Position numbers and translations under genes: made by a program
Shown: positions 31,891 through 39,722 of the stretch, in pieces
Layout: each line of letters opens with the position of its first letter
Position numbering within the stretch: the first letter of the stretch is position 1
From: Frigoribacterium sp. PhB160
GTDB taxonomy: Bacteria; Actinomycetota; Actinomycetes; Actinomycetales; Microbacteriaceae
Direction: 5' to 3'
Assembly: GCF_003751785.1 (NCBI RefSeq)
Contig: NZ_RKIE01000001.1
Coordinates: 372,001 to 436,000, forward strand
Length of the DNA: 64,000 bases
Notes under the pieces: generated by a model
The model's database searches: none
What the model was told of the DNA's origin: nothing
What the model saw: only the letters and a program-made list of their open reading frames with translations

Positions 31891-32207
31891 GCCGCGGGCG
31901 GAGTCGGGGGCACGGGCGGCCCCGCCGGGCCGGAGGGCGCGGGAGGCGCGGTCGGCCCGCCCGTTCCGTGGCTCGGAGCGGGCCCCTCGGGGCCGCGCGG
32001 GTCGGCCGGCCCCGACCCGTCGGGGTCGTCGCCGGCGAGCAGCAGGTCGAGGCGCAGCTCGCGCTCGCGGACGTAGACCGTCAGGGCGCGGATGACCCAG
32101 AGCAGGGTCCTGACCAGCAGCACGCCGAGCACGATCGCGAAGCCGATGAGCACGACGTAGACCATGAGGCCGAGCACGCCGGCGAGTCCGATGCCTGAGG
32201 AGTACAT
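31887..32207 (-). CDS. Hypothetical membrane protein with proline-rich tail
   Basis: A 106-residue protein: a hydrophobic helix of about 30 residues (GLAGVLGLMVYVVLIGFAIV onward), a basic amphipathic part (RALTVYVRERELRLDLLL), and a 50-residue Pro/Gly-rich tail. The tail is presumably cytoplasmic and disordered. TACGGT lies six bases before ATG, a leaderless-type promoter. It is coupled to the downstream lipoprotein gene by GTGA overlap. No family recognised. Confidence 0.7.
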   Translation of the reverse strand: MYSSGIGLAGVLGLMVYVVLIGFAIVLGVLLVRTLLWVIRALTVYVRERELRLDLLLAGDDPDGSGPADPRGPEGPAPSHGTGGPTAPPAPSGPAGPPVPPTPPAA

Positions 32208-32213
32208 CCCGAC

Positions 32214-32219
32214 ACCGTA
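32214..32219 (-). promoter_or_regulatory. Leaderless -10 box TACGGT
   Basis: TACGGT-GTCGGG-ATG on the minus strand, before the membrane-protein/lipoprotein pair. The photolyase promoter TAGGTT (32317-32322) points the other way 100 bp off. Confidence 0.45.
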
Positions 32220-32316
32220 GCCAGGGGTGCCCCGCCGCGGCCATCCCCCACGCGACGGGCGTCGCCCCCGGGTACAGCCGACGGCGTCCCCCAGCGTCGC
32301 CCGGGCACCCCGCGCG

Positions 32317-32322
32317 TAGGTT
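32317..32322 (+). promoter_or_regulatory. Leaderless -10 box TAGGTT
   Basis: TAGGTT-CGGCCG-ATG precedes the photolyase gene. It fixes the start at 32329 and so includes the repeated N-terminal extension in the protein. Confidence 0.45.
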
Positions 32323-32328
32323 CGGCCG

Positions 32329-33945
32329 ATGGACGCCGACCCGACCGCCGCCGCCGCCCCCGGCCCCGACCCCCGCAACGACGCCGACGCCGGCCCCGAC
32401 CCCCGCGACGACGCCGAGGCCGGCCCGCGACGCGTGCGCCTGGTGCTGCCGGGGCAGTGGGGCCCGCTCTTCGACACCGACCCGGGCGCCGCGACCGATG
32501 CCGAGGGCGATGCGGGCGCCGACGCCGTGCCTCCCCGCGTCCTGGTCGTCGAGGCGACCGAGACGTTCTCGGCGCGCCCGATGCACCGGGCGAAGGCCCA
32601 CCTCTGGCTCTCGGCGCTGCGGCACCGCGTCGCCGAGCTCGGCGACCGGGCCGAGCACGTCCGCACGACGACCGTCGCCGAGGCGCTCGCCGGTCGCGAC
32701 GACCTCGAGGTCGTCGACCCGCCGACGCGCACCCTCCGGGAGCTCGTGCGGTCGGCCTCGCCGGCGGTGCGCATCCTGCCCAGCCGCGGGTTCGTCACCG
32801 ACGAGGCCGACTTCGCCGCCTGGGTCGCCGGTCGGGAGGGCCGCCTGCTCATGGAGGACTTCTACGAGGGCGTCCGGAGGCGCGAGGACTGGCTCATGGA
32901 CGGCCCCGGCCCCGCGGGCGGTCGCTTCAGCCTCGACGACGAGAACCGCAACCCTCCGCCGAAGGGCGCCACGACCCTGGGCCTGCCCGACCCGGTCTGG
33001 CCCGACGAGGACGAGATCGACGACGAGGTGCGCCGCCAGCTCGACGCGTGGGAGGCCGACGGCACCGTGCGCTTCGTCGGCGAGGACGACCGGCGGCGCT
33101 TCGCCGTGACCGCCGCCGAGGCCGAGGCCGCCCTCGAGGACTTCGTCGAGACGCGCCTCGGCGACTTCGGCCCGTTCGAGGACGCCATGCTCGCGAACGA
33201 CTGGACCATGGCGCACTCGCTGCTCAGCGTGCCGATGAACCTCGGCGTGCTCGACCCGCGCCACGTGGTCGAGCGCGTGCTGCGTGCCCACGCCGAGGGC
33301 GACGCACCGCTGGCGAGCGTCGAGGGCTTCGTGCGGCAGGTGGCCGGCTGGCGCGACTACGTCTGGCATCTCTACTGGCACCTCGGCCCCGCCTACGTCA
33401 CCGACAACGACGCCCTCGGCGCCCGGGAGGAGCTGCCCGCCTGGTGGACCTCCCTCGACGCGTCGGAGGTCGAGGCGGCCTGCCTGTCGGAGTCGCTGGA
33501 CGCCGTGCGGCGACACGGGTGGACGCACCACATCCAGCGCCTGATGGTGCTGGGCAACTGGTCGCTCCAGCGCGGCTACCGGCCCGACCAGCTGACCGAG
33601 TGGTTCACCGACGTCTTCGTCGACGGCACCGACTGGGTCATGCCCGCGAACATCGTCGGCATGTCGCAGCACGCCGACGGCGGCGTCGTCGCCACGAAGC
33701 CCTACGCCTCGGGCGGCCGGTACATCGACAAGATGAGCGACCACTGCGGCTCGTGCCGCTACTCGCCGACCGTGCGCGTCGGCGAGGACGCGTGCCCGTT
33801 CACCGCGGGGTACTGGGCCCTCCTCGCCCGGGCCGAGCCGGCGCTGCGCGACAACGGGCGGATGCGCTGGCCGCTGCGGCAGATGCGCGACCTCGCCGAC
33901 CTCGACGAGGTCGTGGCGCAGGAGGCGGCGCGGCGGATGCCCTGA
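32329..33945 (+). CDS. phrB: Cryptochrome/photolyase with FeS cluster, probable (6-4) photolyase
   Basis: A 538-residue member of the bacterial FeS-BCP (PhrB-like) photolyases, which use light, FAD and a lumazine antenna to repair (6-4) photoproducts. The four cluster ligands are present with exactly PhrB-like spacing: C385, C473, C476 and C489 (ACLSESL; DHCGSCRYSP; GEDACPF). Other motifs: HRAKAHLWLSALRHRVAELG, GGRFSLDDENRNPPPKG, HLYWHLGPAY and MPANIVGMSQHADGG. Residues about 10-34 are a duplicated Asp/Pro-rich segment (GPDPRNDADA, GPDPRDDAEA) from a 30-bp tandem DNA repeat, absent from typical members. Single gene. Confidence 0.92.
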   Translation: MDADPTAAAAPGPDPRNDADAGPDPRDDAEAGPRRVRLVLPGQWGPLFDTDPGAATDAEGDAGADAVPPRVLVVEATETFSARPMHRAKAHLWLSALRHRVAELGDRAEHVRTTTVAEALAGRDDLEVVDPPTRTLRELVRSASPAVRILPSRGFVTDEADFAAWVAGREGRLLMEDFYEGVRRREDWLMDGPGPAGGRFSLDDENRNPPPKGATTLGLPDPVWPDEDEIDDEVRRQLDAWEADGTVRFVGEDDRRRFAVTAAEAEAALEDFVETRLGDFGPFEDAMLANDWTMAHSLLSVPMNLGVLDPRHVVERVLRAHAEGDAPLASVEGFVRQVAGWRDYVWHLYWHLGPAYVTDNDALGAREELPAWWTSLDASEVEAACLSESLDAVRRHGWTHHIQRLMVLGNWSLQRGYRPDQLTEWFTDVFVDGTDWVMPANIVGMSQHADGGVVATKPYASGGRYIDKMSDHCGSCRYSPTVRVGEDACPFTAGYWALLARAEPALRDNGRMRWPLRQMRDLADLDEVVAQEAARRMP

Positions 33946-33952
33946 GCCGTGC

Positions 33953-33976
33953 GCCGGCCGGCCTCGGTCGGCCGGC
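33953..33976. terminator. Bidirectional hairpin between photolyase and ornithine cyclodeaminase genes
   Basis: GCCGGCCG and CGGCCGGC form an 8-bp stem around an eight-base loop in the 40-bp gap between convergent stop codons. A CCGCGCCTCC decamer abuts it at 33977. Confidence 0.6.
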
Positions 33977-33985
33977 CCGCGCCTC

Positions 33986-35017
33986 CTACGCGTCGACCGG
34001 GCGGCGGGCCGCGACGAGGCCGAACAGGTCCTTCGGGTCGTCGGGCTGGGCGACGAGGTCGAGCGTCGTGGCGTAGTCGGTGCCGGCCACGTCGTCGCGC
34101 AGGTACTTGAGGGCCGTGACGTCCTCGATCGCGAAGCCGACCGAGTCGAAGAGCGTGACCTGGTCGTCGCTCGTGCGGCCGGGCAGCTCGCCGGCGACCA
34201 CCCGCCAGAGCTCGGTCACGGGCGAGTCGGGCGGCTGGTTCTGGATCTCGCCCTCGACCCGCGTCTGCTCGGGGAACTCGACGAAGACGTCCGCCCGCGC
34301 CACCGTCGCCGGGTCGAGTTCGGTCTTGCCGGGGCAGTCGCCGCCGATCGCGTTGAGGTGCACCCCCGGTCGCACGGCCTCGTCGGGCAGCACCACGGCG
34401 TTCTGCTTGTCGGCGGTGCAGGTCGTGACCACGTCGGCCCCGCGGGCGGCCTCGGCGGCGCTGTCGCAGACCGTCACGTCGAAGCCGAGGGGCGCGAGGT
34501 TGCGCACGAGCTTCGCGGTCGCCCGCGGGTCGACGTCGAAGACCCGCAGGGTCTCGATGCCGAGGGAGGCGCGCATCGCCAGCGACTGGAACTCCGCCTG
34601 CGATCCCGCCCCGATCAGCGCCATCACGTGCGAGTCGGCGCGCGCGAGCCGCTTGGCCGCCATCGCGCTCGTCGCGGCGGTGCGGAGCGCGGTGAGCAGC
34701 GTCATCTCGGCCAGGAAGGTCGGGTAGCCGTTGTGCACGTCGGCCAGCACGCCGAACGCCGTCACGGTCTGGAAGCCGCGCGCCGGGTTCGACGGGTGGC
34801 CGTTGACGTACTTGAAGCCGTACGTCTCGCTGTCGCTCGTCGGCATCAGCTCGATCACGCCGAGAGGCGAGTGCGACGCGACGCGGGCGCTCTTGTCGAA
34901 CGACCGCCAGCGGGCGAAGTCGCGCTCGAGGGCCGTCACCATGCCGGCGGTGATCGGGCCCACCCCGCGGTCGGTGACCCAGCGGATCATGTTCTGCACG
35001 TCGACGAACTGCACCAT
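33986..35017 (-). CDS. Ornithine cyclodeaminase family protein
   Basis: A 343-residue protein of the ornithine cyclodeaminase/mu-crystallin family, long form. Conserved parts: SETYGFKYVNGHPSNP (substrate Lys), LTALRTAATSAMAAKRLAR, the Rossmann motif ALIGAGSQAEFQSLA, VFDVDPRATAKLV, ADVVTTCTADK, and GVHLNAIGGDCPGKTELDP with the catalytic Asp. The classical enzyme turns ornithine into proline plus ammonia using NAD; relatives reduce imines. A TAGAGT box six bases before ATG indicates a leaderless transcript. Neighbour of an AraC-type regulator in the same direction; convergent with the photolyase gene. Confidence 0.88.
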   Translation of the reverse strand: MVQFVDVQNMIRWVTDRGVGPITAGMVTALERDFARWRSFDKSARVASHSPLGVIELMPTSDSETYGFKYVNGHPSNPARGFQTVTAFGVLADVHNGYPTFLAEMTLLTALRTAATSAMAAKRLARADSHVMALIGAGSQAEFQSLAMRASLGIETLRVFDVDPRATAKLVRNLAPLGFDVTVCDSAAEAARGADVVTTCTADKQNAVVLPDEAVRPGVHLNAIGGDCPGKTELDPATVARADVFVEFPEQTRVEGEIQNQPPDSPVTELWRVVAGELPGRTSDDQVTLFDSVGFAIEDVTALKYLRDDVAGTDYATTLDLVAQPDDPKDLFGLVAARRPVDA

Positions 35018-35023
35018 GCGACG

Positions 35024-35029
35024 ACTCTA
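35024..35029 (-). promoter_or_regulatory. Leaderless -10 box TAGAGT
   Basis: TAGAGT-CGTCGC-ATG on the minus strand before the ornithine cyclodeaminase-like gene; same spacing as the other leaderless starts in the window. Confidence 0.45.
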
Positions 35030-35131
35030 GGAACCGGCGGAGCGCATCGGCAAGGGCGAGAACGCCTGACTTCTGCGCGGTGGGCGAGCAGTGTGTGCAC
35101 GGCAGGTGCGCACTTCGCGTGTGGTGCGCCT

Positions 35132-35155
35132 CGGGAGGCCACGTCGCGCCTCCCG
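35132..35155 (-). terminator. Hairpin after AraC gene
   Basis: CGGGAGGC pairs with GCCTCCCG over an eight-base loop, 31 bases beyond the AraC stop. The right arm contains CGCGCCTCC, a near copy of the decamer that builds other terminators here. Confidence 0.55.
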
Positions 35156-35186
35156 CACGCTCCTGGGCCGCGGTGTGCCGGCGGCC

Positions 35187-36200
35187 TCAGCGTCCCCGGT
35201 GCGTGCCGCGACGGAGCGTGTCGCGCGGGTACTCGCCGAACTCGGCGGCGTACGACGCCGAGAAGCGCCCGGCGTGGCCGAAGCCCCAGGTCAGCGCCAC
35301 GTCGGCGACCGAGGTCGTGCTCGGCTCGGAGTTCAGCAGCTCGTCGCGGATGCGCGCGAGGCGCACCTGGCGGATGTAGCCGTGCGGCGTCACGTCGAAC
35401 AGCCGCTGGAACGCCTGCTGCAGCCCCCGAGCGCTGAGCCCGGCGGCCTCGGCCACGTCGACCGGCGTGAGCGGCAGGTGCGCGTTCTCGTGGATGTGCT
35501 CGACCGCGGCCCGGAGGCGCGCGTTCTTCGGCAGCAGCAGCTCGGGCGGCAGGGGCGTCTCGTCCTGCGGGTAGAGCTCGAGCAGCGACAGCCCGGCGAG
35601 GCGGCCCATCTCGGCCTGCAGCAGCGGGCTCGCGTTCTGGTCGAGGACGCTGCGCGAGATGAGGCTGATGCTGTTGCGCCAGACCTGCATGGCCTTCGGG
35701 TCGGGGTCGGTGCGGTGGTCGAGCGTGAGGCTGTGCGGGGCGACGCCGCGCTCCTCCGCGAGCTTCTCGACGAAGCGCCGGTTCATCTGCACCAGGCGCT
35801 GGTCGTAGTCGCGGAAGGCGAAGCGGAACGAGCCCTGCGGCCACATCCGCGCATGGCCGGTCTTCAGCTCGATCTCCGTGTCGCCGACGTCGAGCGTGCC
35901 CCTGCCCCGCGTGAGCCACTGGACGACGATGTCGTCGCCGGCCACCATCTCGCCGCTGAGGCTGCCCTCGAACTGCACGTGGCGGAGGGTCATGGCGTCG
36001 TCGCCGGCGGCCGCGTAGTGGAACGAGAAGTCGTTGTCGCCGAGGTCGGCCTGCCATTCGACGCCCGCGTAGGCAGCGGCGAGCACCGCGCGGGCGGCCT
36101 CGAGGTCGGTGCCTCGTTCGTCCACGCGGATGCGTTGCGGTCTGCCCTCATCCACTGGCGCCAACTCTGGCACGGCGACGGGGCCGGGACCGCCGATCAT
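35187..36200 (-). CDS. AraC family transcriptional regulator
   Basis: A 337-residue AraC-type protein. Sensor half: FSFHYAAAGDDAMTLRHVQF, IVVQWLTRGRGTLDVGDTEI, GHARMWPQGSFRFAFRDYDQ. DNA-binding half (about 235-335): LPLTPVDVAEAAGLSARGLQ, RLFDVTPHGYIRQVRLARIR and TSVADVALTWGFGHAGRFSA, ending AEFGEYPRDTLRRGTHRGR. Sequence pattern and ending resemble the AraC protein at 24762, so it is a paralogue of the same subfamily. The first 25 residues are weakly conserved and a downstream GTG start is possible. Probably regulates the adjacent ornithine cyclodeaminase-like gene or itself. Confidence 0.85.
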   Translation of the reverse strand: MIGGPGPVAVPELAPVDEGRPQRIRVDERGTDLEAARAVLAAAYAGVEWQADLGDNDFSFHYAAAGDDAMTLRHVQFEGSLSGEMVAGDDIVVQWLTRGRGTLDVGDTEIELKTGHARMWPQGSFRFAFRDYDQRLVQMNRRFVEKLAEERGVAPHSLTLDHRTDPDPKAMQVWRNSISLISRSVLDQNASPLLQAEMGRLAGLSLLELYPQDETPLPPELLLPKNARLRAAVEHIHENAHLPLTPVDVAEAAGLSARGLQQAFQRLFDVTPHGYIRQVRLARIRDELLNSEPSTTSVADVALTWGFGHAGRFSASYAAEFGEYPRDTLRRGTHRGR

Positions 36201-36244
36201 CCGATTTGCGCAGCAGATCCGACCGGGGGGCGCGGGGCGGCCGC

Positions 36245-36805
36245 CTAGGACGCGACGGTCGGCTCGTACACCGCGATGAGCATCGCCGCGGCGGTGCGGG
36301 CGGCCCGCACCGGGTGCGGACGGTCGCGCACCTTGGAGGTCATGGCGGCGCCCTCGACGAGCAGCACGACGGTGTCGCCGACGACGCGGGGCAGGCCCGC
36401 CTCCTCGCAGAGCTCGGCGATGAACTGCTCGACCTCGACGAGGTGGCCGACGGCGAGGGCCTCGACGACGTGCTGGCCCGTGCCGACGGTGTCGGCGCAG
36501 GGGCAGCAGCCCGTCTCGTCCGACTCGAGGTAGGTGAACACCTCGAGCACGCGGTCGCGCGGCTCGTCGACGGCGCGGACCGCGGCGCGGAGGTCGGCGA
36601 ACCAGCGGTGGTGCCGCTCGACGCAGATCGCCTCGACGAGGTCTCGGCGGGCGGGGAAGGCCTCGCGCACCTCGTCGACGGTGACCCCCGCGGCCTTCGC
36701 GACCGTCGCGTGCGAGAGCTTCGCGAAGGTGCCCGACCCGACGGCGGCGTCGGCGGCGGCGAGGAGGGCCGCGCGGTCGGGGACCACGGGGGAGGGAAGG
36801 GGCAC
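36245..36805 (-). CDS. TetR family transcriptional regulator
   Basis: A 186-residue TetR-like repressor. The N-terminal HTH is recognisable as LSHATVAKAAGVTVDEVREA followed by FPARRDLVEAICVERHHRWF, instead of the usual T-x-I-A start. The ligand domain contains SDETGCCPCADTVGTGQH, with three close cysteines (C-C-x-C) that might sense metal or redox state, and VGDTVVLLVEGAAMTSKV. The start is a GTG without a clear ribosome site. It lies head-to-tail downstream of nothing obvious on its strand; the AraC gene follows after 44 bp. Target unknown. Confidence 0.82.
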   Translation of the reverse strand: MPLPSPVVPDRAALLAAADAAVGSGTFAKLSHATVAKAAGVTVDEVREAFPARRDLVEAICVERHHRWFADLRAAVRAVDEPRDRVLEVFTYLESDETGCCPCADTVGTGQHVVEALAVGHLVEVEQFIAELCEEAGLPRVVGDTVVLLVEGAAMTSKVRDRPHPVRAARTAAAMLIAVYEPTVAS

Positions 36806-37107
36806 AGGAGCTCAGATCGTCAGGACCACGCAGGAGGTGGTGGCCTCACTGTATGCGCAGCCCGCACCGAGTCGACCACACCTGTCCCCGATCCGTGGAA
36901 GCCGGTCCGCGCTGTCCCCGATGCGCTGCGCCGGCCCGGGCGCCGATGCGCCGAGGCGCGTCTTCTGGCCACTTGTCGCGGGACCGCGCGCATTGTGTCT
37001 GCCCGGATTGCCCGCCCCCGCCGGGGCTGCCATGGTCAGGATCGCGGGCGGACAGCCCCTGAACACGAGCCGCCGGGGCCACCCGGTCGGCGGAGACACG
37101 AGTCACC
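36806..37107. other. 302-bp spacer upstream of two tiny genes
   Basis: Between the TetR start and the 30-codon gene. It is less GC-rich than its surroundings near 36830-36900. No ORF with convincing coding character, no clear inverted repeat and no good -10/-35 pair was found. It should hold the promoter of the two small genes and of the TetR gene. Confidence 0.4.
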
Positions 37108-37200
37108 ATGAACACCCTCCCCACGACTACCGGCGCCTACGACCTCGCGCCGACGGAACCGATCGACATCGCCGCACTCCTGAAGGAGATGACGTCTTGA
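37108..37200 (+). CDS. Putative 30-residue peptide
   Basis: A 30-codon ORF beginning MNTLPTTTGAYDLAPTEP and ending IAALLKEMTS. It is Thr/Pro-rich with a hydrophobic, helix-prone end. Support: its stop overlaps the TTG start of the next gene (TTGA), a coupling common in this window, and its GC3 is high. A weak GGAG lies about 15 bases upstream. Not recognised. It could be a leader peptide translated to open the next gene's start or a signalling peptide. Confidence 0.45.
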   Translation: MNTLPTTTGAYDLAPTEPIDIAALLKEMTS

Positions 37201-37532
37201 CCATCGAGAACCTCAGCCGCCTGCCCCACGAGCAGCTCGTGACCCACGTCCAGGGCCGGGTCACCGGCCGTCCTGCACCCCGGATCGCCCACGAGTCCCG
37301 CCTCGACGCCGACGCGGAGGACGGGTCACGCGACAGCAGCTACGTCCGCCTGACGAGCGTGCCCCAGGCCCGCATCGAGACCTACCCCCGCCGCCGCACA
37401 CTCCGGGGCGCGGCCGTCGCCCGCCTCGCGGCCTGGCCCGTCGACGGCTCGACCCTCGTGCGGCCCGTGGCCGGCGAGGTGCGGTACGCCGACTTCTTCC
37501 GCCTCGACGAGCGCGAGCACGTCGTCGCCTGA
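37197..37532 (+). CDS. Hypothetical protein, 111 residues
   Basis: Starts TTG in TTGA overlap with the 30-codon ORF and reads LTIENLSRLPHEQLVTHVQG. Arg/Ala-rich, no signal peptide or membrane helix; predicted soluble, with segments SSYVRLTSVPQARIETYPRR and LVRPVAGEVRYADFFRLDER. GAAGGAGATG nine bases upstream of TTG is a strong ribosome site and decides the start. Terminator follows 17 bases after the stop. I do not recognise a family. Confidence 0.6.
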   Translation: MTIENLSRLPHEQLVTHVQGRVTGRPAPRIAHESRLDADAEDGSRDSSYVRLTSVPQARIETYPRRRTLRGAAVARLAAWPVDGSTLVRPVAGEVRYADFFRLDEREHVVA

Positions 37533-37548
37533 CGACCCCGCACCACCG

Positions 37549-37602
37549 ACAGCGCCCCGCGGCGTCGTCCCGGCCTCGGCCGGGGGACGCGCGGGGCGCT
37601 GT
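37549..37602. terminator. Strong bidirectional hairpin
   Basis: A long two-part stem: ACAGCGCCCCGCG pairs with CGCGGGGCGCTGT, and CCCGGCC with GGCCGGG inside. It fills the gap between convergent genes (111-residue protein and DUF4232 lipoprotein). Confidence 0.75.
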
Positions 37603-37624
37603 CGTCGTCAGGGCGTCGTGCCGG

Positions 37625-38308
37625 TCAGAACGTCTGCAGGGCGCCGACCGAGAGCTGCGAGGCAGAGGTGCTGCTGCACGCGTCGACGAGCGAGCCGCCG
37701 GCCGCCACGAAGATCGACTCGACCGACCCGGGCGGGTAGATGCGGAACCCGTCGGCCGTGACCGGCCGGCAGTCGGCGTCGTCGTAGTTCGCGGCCTGGG
37801 CGATGGTGAGGATCGCCTGCACCTCGTCCTGCGGGGCGAGCGTGAGCGCGGGGTGTGCGGACGAGCGGTCGAGGGTCGCCGAGGCGCCGATCTGCGTGCC
37901 GTCGCCGTCGCCGACGAACGAGACGCCGGGCCAGCCCTGCAGCGTGCAGCTGCGGCTGCCCGTGTTCGTGAAGATGAAGGCGATGCCGACGCTGCCGGCC
38001 GCGCCGCCCCCGCCGTCCGCGATCTCGGCGCTCAGCTCGCTCACGGTGCAGCGGTCGGACGCCGTGCCCGTGTTGCCCTCGCCGAGGTCGCCGCCGCCGC
38101 CCGAGGCGCCGTCGGGGCCGGGCGTGGCCGTGGGGGCGGTCGAGGGGCTCGCGCTCGTGCCCGTCCCCGTGCTGGGCGAGGCGGTCACGGTCTGCGTCGC
38201 GGTCACCGTCGGGTCCGGGGCGGGCCCTCCCGAGCTGCAGGCCGCGAGCACCGCGACGAGAGGGAGGGCGAGCAGGGCGGACGTGAGTTTCCGGTTCGAG
38301 ATGGACAC
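37625..38308 (-). CDS. DUF4232-type lipoprotein
   Basis: A 227-residue exported lipoprotein. Signal: SNRKLTSALLALPLVAVLAA with lipobox LAAC. Residues about 30-80 are a low-complexity Thr/Ser/Pro/Gly linker. The C-terminal domain fits DUF4232: CTVSELSAEIADGGGGAAGS, GIAFIFTNTGSRSCTLQGWP, LTLAPQDEVQAILTI, ADCRPVTADGFRIYPPG and a last Cys in SLVDACSS. Four cysteines probably pair in two disulfides, typical of this extracellular actinobacterial domain. GTG 38308 is used; TTG 38320, four codons earlier, is an alternative. Confidence 0.82.
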   Translation of the reverse strand: MSISNRKLTSALLALPLVAVLAACSSGGPAPDPTVTATQTVTASPSTGTGTSASPSTAPTATPGPDGASGGGGDLGEGNTGTASDRCTVSELSAEIADGGGGAAGSVGIAFIFTNTGSRSCTLQGWPGVSFVGDGDGTQIGASATLDRSSAHPALTLAPQDEVQAILTIAQAANYDDADCRPVTADGFRIYPPGSVESIFVAAGGSLVDACSSTSASQLSVGALQTF

Positions 38309-38368
38309 GCCCCGAGCCAAGCACCGGCGCGACGACCCGGGCCCCGCGGTGTGCGCCCCGGGGACAGC

Positions 38369-38406
38369 AGGAGGCGCGGGGTGCGTGACCGCACACCGCG
38401 CCTCCT
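38369..38406 (-). terminator. Decamer-pair hairpin after TerC gene
   Basis: Two inverted GGAGGCGCGG decamers (38370 and 38396) form a 16-bp stem with one mismatch and a short loop, 11 bases after the TerC stop codon. One of four such hairpins in the window. Confidence 0.7.
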
Positions 38407-38416
38407 CGTGGGTCGC

Positions 38417-39460
38417 CTAGTGCCCGCGGGGCTCGTGGTCGTCGGACGTGGCGTGCGTCACGGGCTCGCCCTCGACGCGGTCGCGACGGTTCTTCTCGGC
38501 GTCGCCGCGGGTCTTCGCGAGGCTCGCGACCGTCGCGACGGCGATCGTCGCGCCGATGAAGGTGAGCGAGAACCAGATCGGGATCTCGGGCACCCAGAGC
38601 AGGGGCTCGCCGCCGTTGATGAAGGGCACCTCGTTGACGTGCAGGGCGTGGAAGACGAGCTTCACGCCGATGAAGGCGAGGATCACCGCGAGGCCCTGCG
38701 ACAGGTACACGAGGCGCTCGAGCAGGCCGCCGATGAGGAAGTAGAGCTGGCGGAGGCCCATCAGCGCGAAGGCGTTCGCGGTGAAGACGATGTACGCCTC
38801 GTTCGTCAGGCCGTAGATCGCGGGGATCGAGTCGAGCGCGAAGACGAGGTCGACGAAGCCGATGGCGATGACGCAGAGCAGCAGGGGCGTGACGAAGCGC
38901 TTGCCGCTGATCTCGACCGTGAACTTGTCGTCGTGGAACTCGTCGTGCACCGGGAGGATGCGTCGCGCGATCTTGACGAAGGCGTTGTCGGCGGCGTTCC
39001 CGCCGTGGCTGCCCTTGATCTGCTGATACGCCAGCACGAAGAGCAGCGCGCCGAAGAGGTAGAAGACCCAGGAGAAGTTCTCGATGAGGGCCGCGCCGGC
39101 GGCGATGAAGCCTCCGCGCATGATCAGGGCGATGACGATGCCGATCATCAGCACCTTCTGCTGGTAGGCCCGCGGGACGGCGAAGCCCGACATGATCAGC
39201 AGGAAGACGAAGAGGTTGTCGATCGACAGGGCCTTCTCGGTCAGGTACCCGGCGAAGTACTCGCCGCCGTAGCCCCAGCCGTTCGTGACGCCGATGCCGA
39301 CGCCGAAGAGCAGCGCGAGGCCGATGTAGAACGCCGACCAGCGAGCGGACTCGCCGATGGTGGGCTCGTGCGGCTTCCGCACGTGCGTGAAGAACTCGTA
39401 GACGAAGAAGGCGATGGTGACGCCGATCGTGATGAGCCAGGTGGTGGTCGTGACGTTCAC
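38417..39460 (-). CDS. TerC family integral membrane protein
   Basis: A 347-residue membrane protein with about nine hydrophobic segments, of the TerC family (metal-ion, especially manganese, export/homeostasis; named for tellurium resistance). Family features: FFVYEFFTHVRKPHEPTIGE, YLTEKALSIDNLFVFLLIM, LMIGIVIALIMRGGFIAAG, VDLVFALDSIPAIYGLTNE and FALMGLRQLYFLIGGLLERL; the acidic residues in EKALSIDN and DSIPA are the presumed ion-binding pair. The GTG has GGAG six bases upstream. The C terminus is charged and cytoplasmic. Monocistronic, ended by a decamer hairpin. Confidence 0.93.
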   Translation of the reverse strand: MNVTTTTWLITIGVTIAFFVYEFFTHVRKPHEPTIGESARWSAFYIGLALLFGVGIGVTNGWGYGGEYFAGYLTEKALSIDNLFVFLLIMSGFAVPRAYQQKVLMIGIVIALIMRGGFIAAGAALIENFSWVFYLFGALLFVLAYQQIKGSHGGNAADNAFVKIARRILPVHDEFHDDKFTVEISGKRFVTPLLLCVIAIGFVDLVFALDSIPAIYGLTNEAYIVFTANAFALMGLRQLYFLIGGLLERLVYLSQGLAVILAFIGVKLVFHALHVNEVPFINGGEPLLWVPEIPIWFSLTFIGATIAVATVASLAKTRGDAEKNRRDRVEGEPVTHATSDDHEPRGH

Positions 39461-39549
39461 GGTGCTCCGCGGGGTGGGTCGGGGTTCGGGTGGGGGGCGG
39501 CGAGGCGGGGCCTGCGTCGTCGTGCCCGCGACCGCCTCAGGAGGAAGTG

Positions 39550-39579
39550 AATACAGGGACGCCGCTCACTGGCTGTGAA
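39550..39579 (-). promoter_or_regulatory. Putative TerC promoter
   Basis: On the minus strand TTCACA and TGTATT are separated by 18 bases, about 90 bases before the TerC start. The leader is too short and lacks the paired elements I would need to call a yybP-ykoY manganese riboswitch. Confidence 0.35.
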
Positions 39580-39722
39580 GCTGCAGTGCCTGCACGGACC
39601 GGACGCGCTCCGCCCGCGACGCCGGACGTGCGACACCCCCGACCCGGCGACGCACCGTCAGTTCTGAGGGTGTTTCGCCGGATCGGGGGTGCGGGGTGCG
39701 TGTGCGTGCGCCGTGGGGCGCG

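Noticed and set aside
39461-39722. yybP-ykoY manganese riboswitch upstream of TerC
   Set aside because: TerC genes often have one, but the leader lacks recognisable paired elements and the predicted transcript leader is only about 90 bases.
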